The notes under the pieces: generated by a model
Seen by the model: the letters and a program-made list of their open reading frames with translations, nothing else
Databases searched by the model: none
What the model was told of the DNA's origin: nothing
Assembly (NCBI GenBank): GCA_944368925.1
Contig: CALVXG010000002.1
Span: forward strand, 1 to 64,000
DNA length: 64,000 bases
Source of the DNA: an uncultured Clostridia bacterium
GTDB lineage: Bacteria; Bacillota; Clostridia; Christensenellales; Borkfalkiaceae
Reading direction: 5' to 3'
Position numbers and translations under genes: made by a program
Part shown: piece after piece, positions 1 to 8,634 of the stretch
Numbering within the stretch: position 1 is the stretch's first letter
Layout: each line of letters starts with the position of its first letter

Positions 1-237
1 GCGCAGAAAGCAAGCGGAGAAAAGGCGGAGTTTCGGGTATTCCTCGATGGGAAGTTTATCTACGATTTCCGCGGCTACGAGGGACAGGCTTGCCAAAAGG
101 ATATTGGACCGTTCATGAAAGACTTGGAGGAAGTCTACGGGGTTCACGTTACCAAGCAAACGGAAATATGGAGCAATCCGGATAAAATCTCCACAATGAA
201 ATATCAGGCAATCAATACCAATAAAAATAAGGCGTAA
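1..237 (+). CDS. DUF2997-like small protein, C-terminal part (5' end off window)
   Basis: The reading frame is open from base 1 to a TAA at 235-237 and gives 78 residues. It has a short beta-rich start (FRVFLDGKFIYDF) followed by G-Y-E-G-Q-A-C and then a helix. This resembles the DUF2997 pattern of a small beta hairpin, a G-F-x-G-x-x-C motif and a C-terminal helix; the assignment is from memory of the family, not from a search. DUF2997 proteins are small, of unknown function, and often sit beside DUF1257 and AAA+ ATPase genes. The AAA+ gene follows after 11 bp, which supports a shared operon. The start codon, and any DUF1257 gene, would lie left of the window. Confidence 0.6.
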   Translation, partial: AQKASGEKAEFRVFLDGKFIYDFRGYEGQACQKDIGPFMKDLEEVYGVHVTKQTEIWSNPDKISTMKYQAINTNKNKA

Positions 238-248
238 GAGGTGATAAA

Positions 249-2087
249 ATGGCTTTAAGTACGACTTTTAACAGATTAAAGAGGGAAATCGGCATCAAAA
301 AATGTGTCATTGTTGAGGGGAACGTCGGTGACGTCTATCTGAATGACAAAAAACAAATCGTAGACCTGAAACAGTATCTTATGGATATGCTGAAGGCAAT
401 GGACTACGATGACGTGCTCTATTGGGATCGGATCGACGGCGTGGACGGTGACGTATCAAGACTTGACGTTGTCGATAAGGTAGAGGTGGAAGGCGATGAC
501 TATTCGTTTGACGATGATGAGGAGGAGACGCCGAAGGAAGAGCAAAAAACGGGTAGCGGACTTTTCAAAGAGCCTGCCGAGATATTTAATATCATCTTCA
601 AAAACTTAAAAAAGCCGAATAAGAAAATTGCGTTTGTACTTAATTGGGCGGACTACCTTTTCAGCGCAGGCGGACAACTCCCTCCCGATGAAAGGGAACT
701 TCTGACTTTGCTCGGAAAAGCCATTAAAGATAAAAAAGTCGACTATCTTTCTTCCGAAGTCAATGAAAGCACGATCGTCCTTATAACGAGCAAACTTTCC
801 ATGTTCCCGATTTCTTTCTATCAGGGCAATCCTGAAGTCGCTTGCCTTACCTTGTCGAGACCGGACAGGGAAGAGCGAGAAAAAATGCTCGAAAAGATCG
901 AGAGCGGATTTGAAGTCAAATTAAAGCCGGGCGAATCTCTTCTTACCAGTGACAAAAAGAACGAATACATCGATATGCTCGACGATTTTACCAACCGCGA
1001 AATCATTCAGATGGCAAGACTTTCAAGAAAAGAAGGCAAAATGCCGTTTGAACAGTTGTATTTACTCTTTAAGTACGGCGAAAAGGACAACCCTTGGGAA
1101 AAACTCGATTATAAGGCAGTTAAAAATATCAAAAAGATTCTTGCCGAGCGAGTTGTCGGACAGGACGAAGCGATCGCAAAAATCGAGAAGGTGGTCGTAA
1201 AAGCGTATATGGGGCTTACGGGAATCCATAAATCTTCTTCCCGTTCAGCACCCAAAGGCGTACTGTTCTTCGTCGGACCTACGGGTGTTGGTAAAACAGA
1301 GCTTTCCAAGGCGCTTGCGAAATTCCTGTTCGGCGACGAGCAAGCTTGCATCCGTTTCGATATGTCCGAGTACGCGCAGGAAAACAGTGATCAGAAGCTT
1401 ATCGGTGCGCCTCCCGGATATGTCGGCTACGAAGAGGGAGGACAGCTCACCAATGCGGTACGAGAAAAGCCTTTCAGCATTATTCTCTTTGATGAGATCG
1501 AAAAGGCGGCAAAGCCCAATCCCCGTATCTTGGATATTTTCTTACAGATATTGGAGGACGGCAGACTGACCGATAGCAAGGGCGAGACGGTGTATTTCAG
1601 CGAAAGCGTCATAATCTTTACGTCTAACCTCGGCGCTTCCGAAGTTTCCTCGAGCGGCAGTAACGAGGAAGTGGCGGATGAGTTTATCAAAATCGTCAAG
1701 AACTATTTTGACAATGAGATCAAACGTCCCGAAATTCTCGGCCGTATCGGTTATAGCAATATCGTGCCGTTTAACTTTATCAAGGATAAAGAATTCAGCG
1801 TAAAGATCGCACGTTCCAAACTCCGTCCCGTACAAAAGGCAATATTGGAAAAATATCGCATAGATCTTGAATTTGAAGACGAGCTTAAATTTATCAACTA
1901 CATATTAGGGGGAGCCGATAGCAGCAAGGGCGGTCGAGATATTCTCAATGCTATTAACGATAAACTCCTCGACGAACTCGCTATGTTCATGTTTGAAAAC
2001 AAACAAGATCTATCGTCATTCAAGGGCGCTAAGATTCTCGTTAAGACAGTGAAAGACGGACTCGAATTCAGCTTTGAAAATGATTAA
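249..2087 (+). CDS. two-module AAA+ ATPase, ClpB/ClpC-type C-terminal module
   Basis: 612 residues. The C-terminal half is a complete AAA+ module of the ClpA/B type: Walker A GPTGVGKT at 343-350, pore-loop motif GYVG near 390-393, Walker B IILFDEI at 411-417, sensor-1 TSN at 458-460, an RPEILGRI arginine-finger segment near 493-500 and a sensor-2-like GGRD near 557. The N-terminal 280 residues contain VLNWADYL and STIVLITSK, which look like Walker B and sensor 1 of a degenerate AAA module with no P-loop, and an acidic insert at 81-100. The N-terminal substrate-binding and middle domains of ClpB are absent, so this is not a standard disaggregase. A good ribosome site (AAGAGGTG) precedes the ATG. 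The radical SAM gene overlaps its end, suggesting coupled translation. The remodelling role is inferred; the target is unknown. Confidence 0.8.
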   Translation: MALSTTFNRLKREIGIKKCVIVEGNVGDVYLNDKKQIVDLKQYLMDMLKAMDYDDVLYWDRIDGVDGDVSRLDVVDKVEVEGDDYSFDDDEEETPKEEQKTGSGLFKEPAEIFNIIFKNLKKPNKKIAFVLNWADYLFSAGGQLPPDERELLTLLGKAIKDKKVDYLSSEVNESTIVLITSKLSMFPISFYQGNPEVACLTLSRPDREEREKMLEKIESGFEVKLKPGESLLTSDKKNEYIDMLDDFTNREIIQMARLSRKEGKMPFEQLYLLFKYGEKDNPWEKLDYKAVKNIKKILAERVVGQDEAIAKIEKVVVKAYMGLTGIHKSSSRSAPKGVLFFVGPTGVGKTELSKALAKFLFGDEQACIRFDMSEYAQENSDQKLIGAPPGYVGYEEGGQLTNAVREKPFSIILFDEIEKAAKPNPRILDIFLQILEDGRLTDSKGETVYFSESVIIFTSNLGASEVSSSGSNEEVADEFIKIVKNYFDNEIKRPEILGRIGYSNIVPFNFIKDKEFSVKIARSKLRPVQKAILEKYRIDLEFEDELKFINYILGGADSSKGGRDILNAINDKLLDELAMFMFENKQDLSSFKGAKILVKTVKDGLEFSFEND

Positions 2088-2622
2088 GTTCAACATTGCA
2101 AGCATCAATACCTGTACCGAAGCGGAAGGTCCATATAAAAGGTTATGTATCTGGTTTCAGGGTTGCAACATCCGTTGCCCGGGGTGTTGCAATCCTGATT
2201 ATCAAGCATTTGAAGCACGACATATTATGTCACTCGAGGATTTAATAGAAGTAATTAAGGAGGCAAAAACTCAGTTTGGTATAGAAGGTGTGACCTATTC
2301 GGGCGGCGAACCTACCTGCCAACAGAACTTACCGCTTTTGACAAAAGAGATCAAGTCGCTCGGACTCGGCGTTATATCCTTTACAGGAAGAATGTATGAG
2401 GACGTTTCCGAAATTTTGGAAGGCTGTGATGTCGTATTGGACGGCTCTTTCAAAGAATACTTGCACGAGACGAAGAGAAGACTTTTGGGCTCGAAAAATC
2501 AGAGGATTATATGTTTGACTGAAAGATACAAAGATTGCATCGACAATTGGTTTGCCGATCACAACAAGGTAGTAGAAGTAAGCGTAGGATCTAAAATAAT
2601 TGCAAACGGGGATAAATTTTAA
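2080..2622 (+). CDS. NrdG-like 4Fe-4S radical SAM protein
   Basis: About 180 residues from the ATG at 2080, which overlaps the AAA+ stop by 8 bp; a TTG two codons earlier is also possible. The motif GCNIRCPGC gives the CX3CX2C cluster-binding triad (C29, C33, C36), and YSGGEP follows at about 93-98. This layout and short length are typical of activating enzymes such as NrdG, which bind one 4Fe-4S cluster and S-adenosylmethionine and generate a glycyl radical in a partner. No glycyl-radical enzyme is visible nearby, so the substrate is unknown; it could be one of the neighbouring proteins. Similar single-cluster proteins are reported beside DUF2997 and AAA+ genes. The family call is firm, the role is not. 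Confidence 0.8.
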   Translation: MIKFNIASINTCTEAEGPYKRLCIWFQGCNIRCPGCCNPDYQAFEARHIMSLEDLIEVIKEAKTQFGIEGVTYSGGEPTCQQNLPLLTKEIKSLGLGVISFTGRMYEDVSEILEGCDVVLDGSFKEYLHETKRRLLGSKNQRIICLTERYKDCIDNWFADHNKVVEVSVGSKIIANGDKF

Positions 2623-2627
2623 TACTA

Positions 2628-3761
2628 ATGAAATATCTGTTTTTTGACATAGAATGTTGCGATGGTGCTCACATTTGCGAATTCGGATACGTATTGACAA
2701 ACGATAAGTTTGAAATCTTGGATAGAGATCTTTTCTTGATGAATCCCGAAAGAAAATTTAATTTAACAGGAAGAAAAGATCAACGGGATTTGCAGTTACA
2801 TTTTTCGGAAGAGGAATATTATAACAGCCCTCTTTTCACGGAATATTACGGAAGAATCAAAAATCTTATCGAGGCGAAAGACCAATTAGTAATCGGACAT
2901 GCTATTTCTAATGATGCAGGTTTTTTGCGTACTGCCTGTAGAATTTATAAGCGATCTCCTATAAATTTTGAATTTTACGATAGTCAAAAAATGTATTCGG
3001 AGTTCTTCAATAATAAAAGTAGCATATCCTTGGAAAACGCCGGTGAAAAGCTCCATTTGGAAAGGGTTAATTATTTACATAAGAGTGATGACGATGCCTT
3101 TTTAACGATGACATTGGTTCAAACGATGTGCAAATTGATGGAGTTACCGTTAGAGCAGTTTATTCTGTTGTGTCCAACCTCAAAAGGTGAATCAAAATGG
3201 AATAAAATTCATTACTTTTCAGAAGACTTTAATGAAATAGTTAAAGCAATTGCAACAAGTAAAAGATGGATTAGCAATGCAAAAAAAGACAAATGTATCA
3301 GAAAATTTATTGAGAAAGTTAAGCCGAGAAGTGCTATTATCAACAGTGCCTTAACAGGGAAAAAGATATGTTTTAGCCCTGTTTTTGAACGAGAACAAAC
3401 AATACTTTGTCTTAAACTTATTCAGATGATCGTAAATCATGGTGGAACATATAATACAAAAGTCTCCGAAAATCAATATTACGTGAAAGACGATGCAGAC
3501 GATCCGGAAAAACACGGAACTCGCTATCATCACTTCGTTGAAGTTGTGGATGTAAATCAGAAACAAAAAGTGATAAGCTATGATGATCTTTTATGCATAT
3601 TAAAAACATCTTGGAAAGAACTGGAGAATATGGATATTCCTGAATTGCCGAAAGAGGGAAGAGAGATGCAAGAGGAATCAAATCGTGGTCTAAAAGGAAC
3701 AACAATAGGCGAAATTTTGGCAGCACGAGGGATATTACTTGAACCTGACCAAGCGAAATAG
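2628..3761 (+). CDS. DEDDh 3'-5' exonuclease with C-terminal BRCT-like domain
   Basis: 377 residues. Residues 1-165 form a DnaQ-like exonuclease: FFDIE (D7, E9), GHAISND (D96) and HKSDDDA (H151, D156), so all four acidic residues and the catalytic histidine are present. Residues about 235-325 (LTGKKICFSP, a helix, NHGGTY, then KHGTRYHHFVEVVD) match the BRCT pattern, including the conserved GG turn. The middle has no recognised domain, and the last 45 residues look like a linker plus short helix. The gene follows the radical SAM gene by 5 bp in the same operon. It would trim DNA or RNA 3' ends, with the BRCT part placing it on a DNA or protein target. Lower GC than downstream housekeeping genes suggests transfer. 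Confidence 0.72.
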   Translation: MKYLFFDIECCDGAHICEFGYVLTNDKFEILDRDLFLMNPERKFNLTGRKDQRDLQLHFSEEEYYNSPLFTEYYGRIKNLIEAKDQLVIGHAISNDAGFLRTACRIYKRSPINFEFYDSQKMYSEFFNNKSSISLENAGEKLHLERVNYLHKSDDDAFLTMTLVQTMCKLMELPLEQFILLCPTSKGESKWNKIHYFSEDFNEIVKAIATSKRWISNAKKDKCIRKFIEKVKPRSAIINSALTGKKICFSPVFEREQTILCLKLIQMIVNHGGTYNTKVSENQYYVKDDADDPEKHGTRYHHFVEVVDVNQKQKVISYDDLLCILKTSWKELENMDIPELPKEGREMQEESNRGLKGTTIGEILAARGILLEPDQAK

Positions 3762-3905
3762 ATTTTATTTTGGATAAACAGCTAGTAAGAAAGAAAAACA
3801 TCTAAACAATATTAAAGTTTGCTTTTCTTTTAGAGACTATAATTGAAATTTTTAAGGTAGTTATCGTTTTGTTTTAAACCACAAAATTTATTTAATTGGC
3901 ACTGT

Positions 3906-3963
3906 GGCGTGTGCTTGTCTATGACAAGTGGCGTTGCTGCGCTCCGCCAGACAAGCACACGCC
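3906..3963. repeat. 15-bp perfect inverted repeat with 28-nt loop (element 1 hairpin)
   Basis: GGCGTGTGCTTGTCT at 3906-3920 is the exact reverse complement of 3949-3963. The loop holds a second partly complementary segment with GACAAGTGGCG. The hairpin lies in the 350-base gap after the exonuclease gene; apart from it the gap at 3762-4111 shows no gene. A similar GGCGTG(T/C)GCTTG hairpin lies behind the second Rep gene at 10500-10606. It could be a single-strand origin, a nick site or a transposon end; the sequence does not decide. Confidence 0.7.
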
Positions 3964-4213
3964 GCCACAAAAGAATAAGGCGAAACGGAAAGCGAAAGCG
4001 AAGCGGAGTCGCCCGCTGAACCGCTTGGGCGAACTTCCGCTTTTTCGCTCTCTCGTGTTTTTCCGTGTATATTGCCTTATTGTATTTTCTCTGTCGTAGT
4101 GCTTTGTCTATACCCTCCGAACATTGCTTTTTCGGGGGCGCAGGTTAGCATAGTTCCTCGCATAAGTCAACGGTCGTAAAATCGTCGCTGAAAACACCAA
4201 TAAAACGAACTTA

Positions 4214-4249
4214 CAGCCAAGTAAGGAATTTCCTTGCTTGGCTGTTTTT
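4214..4249 (+). terminator. intrinsic terminator-like hairpin
   Basis: CAGCCAAGTAAGGA (4214-4227) pairs with TCCTTGCTTGGCTG (4231-4244), one mismatch, followed by TTTTT. It lies in the leader of the HTH gene, and copy B keeps an equivalent hairpin, so it may be an attenuator and not just an end of transcription. Confidence 0.6.
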
Positions 4250-4401
4250 GTGTCTTTAAAGGCTTTCTATGACTTAAATGCAACGATTTTTCTCTTTGCC
4301 GTTGACTTACGCATACCTACTCTAAAATCACCGTAATATACCGTCCTATGCTCCTTCGCCCGTTGCCCGAAAAAGGCAATAAACGTTCGGAGGAATAGAA
4401 A

Positions 4402-5070
4402 ATGGAAATGTTGGTAACAAAGTTCTCAAAAGGTAAGTATCGCAACGAAGGAGCGTTGTTTGCAGAGCCTATCTCTGCCGGCAATGTCAAACTCATGGGA
4501 GAGATGATTGCATTGCAAGCACTTCGTACCGTCAAAAAGTACGACATGAAAGTCGCAGACAGACTGTATATCGGTCTCATAAAAGATTTGCATCACATGA
4601 ACGAGATAGACTACACCGTATCGGACGGATACGACGTTGCTCAGACGGCAAGTTGTTTCCTTTGGCAATTTGCAGGGAGAAAAGTATCCGAAATTTACGG
4701 CAAAGACAGGCGTGGTAAAGAGATTACAATAAAACTCGCTTGTTATCGAGAGGTGGACAGATTTATTGACGGCTTGCGTAACAGAGCAGACAGACACGGA
4801 ATCATCGAATACATAGACTTTACCGATTACAAGGCATTGCCCATGGATCCCGTAAACTGCTTTGAACAAGAACAGACGGATTATACAAAATACGACGCAC
4901 TGGTTGAAGCATTGCAACTCTCCGCATTGGAGCTTGCTATCCTCAACTGCTACATGAACGGAATGAAACAAGGTGCAGTATGTTCTGAGCTGGGTATAGG
5001 AAGAGGAACCATCAATCACAGAAAAGCAAGTATACGGAATCGTTACTACTCGCTTTACGGACAATTTTGA
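4402..5070 (+). CDS. helix-turn-helix protein of a mobile element (copy A)
   Basis: 222 residues. The C-terminal 60 residues (LSALELAILNCYMNGMKQ, then VCSELGIGRGTINHRK) look like a sigma-70 region 4 or LuxR-type helix-turn-helix. The N-terminal part is not recognised. Start: ATG after TTCGGAGGAATAGAAA, a good ribosome site. A close paralogue lies at 26581-27240 on the other strand; most residues match, including the first nine. Such proteins precede replication and recombinase genes in clostridial integrative elements, so control of element genes is likely. An activator or sigma-like role is inferred. Confidence 0.65.
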   Translation: MEMLVTKFSKGKYRNEGALFAEPISAGNVKLMGEMIALQALRTVKKYDMKVADRLYIGLIKDLHHMNEIDYTVSDGYDVAQTASCFLWQFAGRKVSEIYGKDRRGKEITIKLACYREVDRFIDGLRNRADRHGIIEYIDFTDYKALPMDPVNCFEQEQTDYTKYDALVEALQLSALELAILNCYMNGMKQGAVCSELGIGRGTINHRKASIRNRYYSLYGQF

Positions 5071-5155
5071 TATCCCAATAAACTACATAACTCCTTAAAG
5101 GCAGTTGCTTGATTGCAATTGCCTTATTTTTTTGCCATGACCGTGGACTTTTACC

Positions 5156-5328
5156 GATTTTGTGGCTTTTAAGTAGAGAGATTTTTAGTTAGGGGATTAA
5201 TTTTTGACATTTTCATGGTTTCTAATTGAGGGGGTCCATTTCAGTCGTTTTCGTGGCTATTAAGTGTAAGACAAAAATTATTTTGCGGAAACAACCCCAT
5301 AACGGCTGTTTTCGTGGCTACTAAATAG
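5156..5328 (+). repeat. four iteron-like direct repeats upstream of the Rep gene
   Basis: The motif TTTTCGTGGCTAYTAAGT recurs with changes at about 5156-5176, 5208-5228, 5246-5266 and 5307-5327. Spacings are 52, 38 and 61 bases. The repeats lie between the HTH gene and the Rep gene, where Rep-binding iterons of an origin are expected. The gap 5071-5525 otherwise holds only the ribosome site of the next gene. Confidence 0.6.
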
Positions 5329-5525
5329 AAACCATTTCTTCAAAGTGGCAAAAAACTTGCCGGTTTGACATTTATGCTATGGCTGAAAAAGTTGAAGAAA
5401 CTTTTTCAAATAGGAAAGAAACCTTCCTATTTAATGAATATTATGTTGGAAACTTTTGCAAAGTCGCAAAGACCTTGCGAGTTTGCGGGATATAAAAGAA
5501 AAAACGAAAAGGAGGACAAAGAACA

Positions 5526-6416
5526 ATGGGATTCAGAGCAGCCAAGATTTCCTTTGACGGAAGTCATTACATCGCAACACCGAAAGAGAACTTTCCGCAA
5601 GGGAAAAAGCGACGACGATCTTCTCACCCGACATCCGAACAAGAGACAGAACGAAAGGAGCAATTTGAAACGGCTTACAGGGAAAGTCAACAGCTACCAC
5701 GTAAAGAGCGGAAAGACTATGTAAATCAAGCTATGGAAGTAAAGATACCCGACGAGGAACAACGGCAGGAATTCGTAGAACGCAACAGCGAACGGAAGAA
5801 GATAAACGCTATCCGAAGAAAAGTCAGACTGTCTAAAAAGGCAAACTTACAGACTTGGAATTTCTTTTGCACTTTCACCTATTCGGACGAGAAGCATACG
5901 GAAGAAAGTTTTAGAAAATCGCTCAGGAACACGCTCAAACACCTTGTTAACCGCAAAGGCTGGAAGCATATCGGCGTATGGGAACGCGGAGGCGATACAA
6001 ACCGCCTGCATTTCCATGGTATCTTCTATATTCCGCCAAACGGCATGGTCGGAGAACTCATTGAGATAAGGGATTACAGCACAAAAGACAACCGAATGCA
6101 GACGGCAAGTCAGAATACCTACTTTCTCGAACGGTACGGCAGAAACGACTTTCAGAAGTTAGTATTACCGCACGAAGTCGGAGACTCTCTAAAGTATCTA
6201 ATGAAGTACATAGAGAAATCCGGTGAAAGGCTTGTTTATGGCGGGAAGTTACCAGCCTACTTTGAATCGGACGTTTTAGACGAGGACATTATCGTCCCAT
6301 ACGGGATAGACGACAGAAAAGCAGTATTAGCGGACGATTTTCTTTGTATGGTAGAGGGCGAGATTATGGGCAGAGTAAGTCCGGATGTCATAGAGAAAAT
6401 GCCGAAAGTCAACTAA
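5526..6416 (+). CDS. HUH-type replication initiator (Rep), element 1
   Basis: 296 residues, start ATG after AAAGGAGG. NRLHFHGIFYIP contains HxH, the metal-binding U-motif of HUH endonucleases, and YLMKYIEKSGE carries the tyrosine plus lysines of motif 3. FFCTFTYSDE in front is the usual motif 1 strand. This layout is that of rolling-circle initiators related to microvirus VP4 and many plasmid or IME Rep proteins: the protein nicks one strand at the origin and stays bound through tyrosine. The N-terminal 90 residues are basic and may bind DNA. A second Rep at 9369-10370 is clearly homologous (same motifs, same GAWERGGDTNRLHFHG-like block), so two elements lie side by side. Replication or mobilisation of the element is the inferred job. 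Confidence 0.8.
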   Translation: MGFRAAKISFDGSHYIATPKENFPQGKKRRRSSHPTSEQETERKEQFETAYRESQQLPRKERKDYVNQAMEVKIPDEEQRQEFVERNSERKKINAIRRKVRLSKKANLQTWNFFCTFTYSDEKHTEESFRKSLRNTLKHLVNRKGWKHIGVWERGGDTNRLHFHGIFYIPPNGMVGELIEIRDYSTKDNRMQTASQNTYFLERYGRNDFQKLVLPHEVGDSLKYLMKYIEKSGERLVYGGKLPAYFESDVLDEDIIVPYGIDDRKAVLADDFLCMVEGEIMGRVSPDVIEKMPKVN

Positions 6417-6605
6417 ACTTACCTTTCGCCTTAAGGAGCGTAAACGATTGGTCACCTTTTTACAAGGGTAAAGTGCATTGGTTTCACCAACCCTTGCAAA
6501 AACGAATGAAAAGACTTGAAAAAGAAAGACTTTTGCCCAACCGTTTATTTTCGCTCCGCCGAAAGGCAAAAACACAAAAAAAACTAAAAAAGGAGAATTG
6601 AATTT

Positions 6606-6812
6606 GTGAAAACAAACTCAGCAAATAAGCAAACTTGCACAAGCGTTGAGGATTACGAGGCAAATTGCTATCAGCTTTTTCCTTCGATCAGCAAGCGTAA
6701 AAACATCGGCGGAAAGACGTATTTCGTCCGCAGGTATTTCAACGGCGATAAAGACTTTGAAAAGTCCATGAAGAGTCTTGCATCGCAACAGACTTTTGAA
6801 AATAAGAGGTGA
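6606..6812 (+). CDS. TnpW-like small protein
   Basis: 68 residues, GTG start with AAAAGGAGAA about ten bases upstream; it ends 4 bp before the recombinase gene. The middle, NIGGKTYFVRRYF, followed by a lysine-rich helix, resembles the small TnpW proteins that precede large serine recombinases in clostridial transposons. Function in that family is not settled. The position next to the recombinase supports the call more than the short sequence does. Confidence 0.55.
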   Translation: MKTNSANKQTCTSVEDYEANCYQLFPSISKRKNIGGKTYFVRRYFNGDKDFEKSMKSLASQQTFENKR

Positions 6813-6816
6813 CGTT

Positions 6817-8448
6817 ATGAAACAGAAAAACTATATCGCAGGATTGTATTTCAGACTTTCCCAAGAGGATGAAAGACAAGGCGAATCGGTATCCATCGAA
6901 AACCAAAGAACCATGCTTCGCAAATATGCCGAAGAACACGGCTTTGAAATTCACGGCGAATACATAGACGACGGCATATCCGGTACTACTTTTGATCGTC
7001 CGGAAATACAAAGACTTTTAGACGACGCTAAAACGGGAGTTATAAACACGATAATCGTAAAAGACTTATCCCGCTTCGGAAGAAATTACATTGAGGTCGG
7101 ACAGTACGTCGATTATGTGTTTCCTGCTTTCGGGATACGGTTTATAGCCATACAAGACAATGTAGATACGGCAAACCGTGACAGCGGTGCAATGGAAATG
7201 ATGCCCATTATGAATGTCTTTAACGAGTGGCATGCCGCCAATACAAGCAAGAAAATCCGTGCCGTAAAAAGGTCTCATGCCATAGAAGGCAAATTCAGCG
7301 GTTCGAGAACACCGTATGGCTATCTGAAAGGCACAGACGAGAAAAGAACATTCCAGATTGACGAGGAAACAGCTCCGACGGTTCGTAGAATATTCGAAAT
7401 GTACGCTTCAGGCATAAGTCCGCAAAGGATTGCCGAAATCTTTAATGAGGAAGATATACCAAGTGCAGGAAGACTTGCTTTCCTAAGAACAGGAAGAAAG
7501 TATAACAATAATGAGCATCCCTATTGGGAGCAGGCAACGATTAGACCGATATTGAGAAATATTGCCTATATCGGGCATTTGGCGCAACAAAAGACTTCTG
7601 CTGTTTCGTATAAAAACCATAGGCTGATAAGAAAAGACAGAAGCGACTGGGTAATCGTGCATAATACGCACGAGCCTATAATCTCTCAGGAATTGTGGGA
7701 TAGAGTCCAGGACAGAATGTCATCACAATCGCATGGCAGAAAAATGCACACGGGAATTACACATCCGCTTTCAGGATTTTTATACTGTGCGGATTGCGGA
7801 GCAAAACTTAAAATGGGATATGTGTGGGATAAAAGCATAAATGATTACCGATACAACTTTAATTGCGGACGTCATGTCCGTTACGGAAAGGCATATTGCT
7901 TCTCTCACCATATCACCTCAAACACTTTGGAAAAAATTGTACTGGATGATATCAGAGAAATGGCGAAAAGGATAGTTCTTGACGAAGATTCTGTAAGAGA
8001 AGAGTTTGTTCGACATAATGCTGAATTGAAAGACCAAAGCATAAGGGCTATCAAAAAAGAATTACAGACAAAGCGTAAACGCACGGAAGAGTTATCCCGC
8101 TTGATTCAGGTTGCCTATGAAGACAGGGTGAAAAGCAAAATGCCTGAAGATATTTGTTTAAGCCTCATACAAAAATATTCCGATGAGCAAAAATTGCTTG
8201 AATCGGAAATAAAAACGGCAGAAAATAAGTTGCAGGAAACAGAAACCGCACGACAGAACGCAGATGATTTCATCCGCAGTATAAAGAAATATTTTGATGC
8301 GCCGAAACTTACTCGAGAAATGTGTTATGAACTAATAGAAAAAGTCGTAGTCGGCGGGCTTCCAAAAATAACAGGCAAAGAACGTGAAATACATATTGTC
8401 TACAAGGTAGATATATCATCGGTTTTACGATACAAGTTTAATAAATAA
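6817..8448 (+). CDS. large serine recombinase
   Basis: 543 residues from the ATG at 6817, which has AAGAGGTG as its ribosome site; an upstream in-frame ATG at 6778 lacks one. Residues 7-20 (IAGLYFRLSQEDER) hold the catalytic serine (S15) and R13; KDLSRFGRNYIEVG carries the conserved arginines of the catalytic domain. A recombinase domain follows, then a zinc ribbon (YCADCG and NFNCGRHV) near 330-370, and a long coiled coil rich in K and E near 400-490. This is the TnpX/TndX class, which integrates and excises elements without host factors. It is intact by sequence. It is the last gene of element 1, the usual place next to an attachment site. A weak terminator follows. Confidence 0.92.
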   Translation: MKQKNYIAGLYFRLSQEDERQGESVSIENQRTMLRKYAEEHGFEIHGEYIDDGISGTTFDRPEIQRLLDDAKTGVINTIIVKDLSRFGRNYIEVGQYVDYVFPAFGIRFIAIQDNVDTANRDSGAMEMMPIMNVFNEWHAANTSKKIRAVKRSHAIEGKFSGSRTPYGYLKGTDEKRTFQIDEETAPTVRRIFEMYASGISPQRIAEIFNEEDIPSAGRLAFLRTGRKYNNNEHPYWEQATIRPILRNIAYIGHLAQQKTSAVSYKNHRLIRKDRSDWVIVHNTHEPIISQELWDRVQDRMSSQSHGRKMHTGITHPLSGFLYCADCGAKLKMGYVWDKSINDYRYNFNCGRHVRYGKAYCFSHHITSNTLEKIVLDDIREMAKRIVLDEDSVREEFVRHNAELKDQSIRAIKKELQTKRKRTEELSRLIQVAYEDRVKSKMPEDICLSLIQKYSDEQKLLESEIKTAENKLQETETARQNADDFIRSIKKYFDAPKLTREMCYELIEKVVVGGLPKITGKEREIHIVYKVDISSVLRYKFNK

Positions 8449-8453
8449 AAACG

Positions 8454-8487
8454 AGCGTATGGGTTTATATCAACTCATACGCTTTTA
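8454..8487 (+). terminator. terminator after the recombinase
   Basis: AGCGTATGGGTT (8454-8465) pairs with AACTCATACGCT (8472-8483) with one wobble, followed by TTTT right behind the recombinase stop codon. Confidence 0.55.
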
Positions 8488-8634
8488 CATTACTCTCTGA
8501 TAGAGTGTCCATAAAATAAAACGGCTACTGTCAGATAAGACAGACGAGAGATCGTCTGTACTTTGTCTGCGGTCACGGTCTTTTTTGTTTTTCCAAAAGG
8601 TTTGCTTAAAAAAAATTTTTTCGCAAAAAGGGCC

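Larger units (their letters stand above)
4112..5070 (+). repeat. copy A of a ~0.95-kb HTH module, inverted relative to 26581-27535
   Basis: The segment starts near CCTCCGAA, runs through GCTTTTTCGGGGGCG and GTTAGCATAGTTCCTCGC, then a hairpin and GTCCTATGCTCCTTCGCC, and ends with the HTH gene. The same order of blocks occurs on the minus strand at 26581-27535. The two copies are diverged, so this is an old duplication or two related elements and not a recent terminal repeat. Confidence 0.75.

Noticed and set aside
3896-4099. 67-residue frame over the first hairpin
   Set aside because: It covers an inverted repeat, lacks a ribosome site and gives a low-complexity basic peptide.
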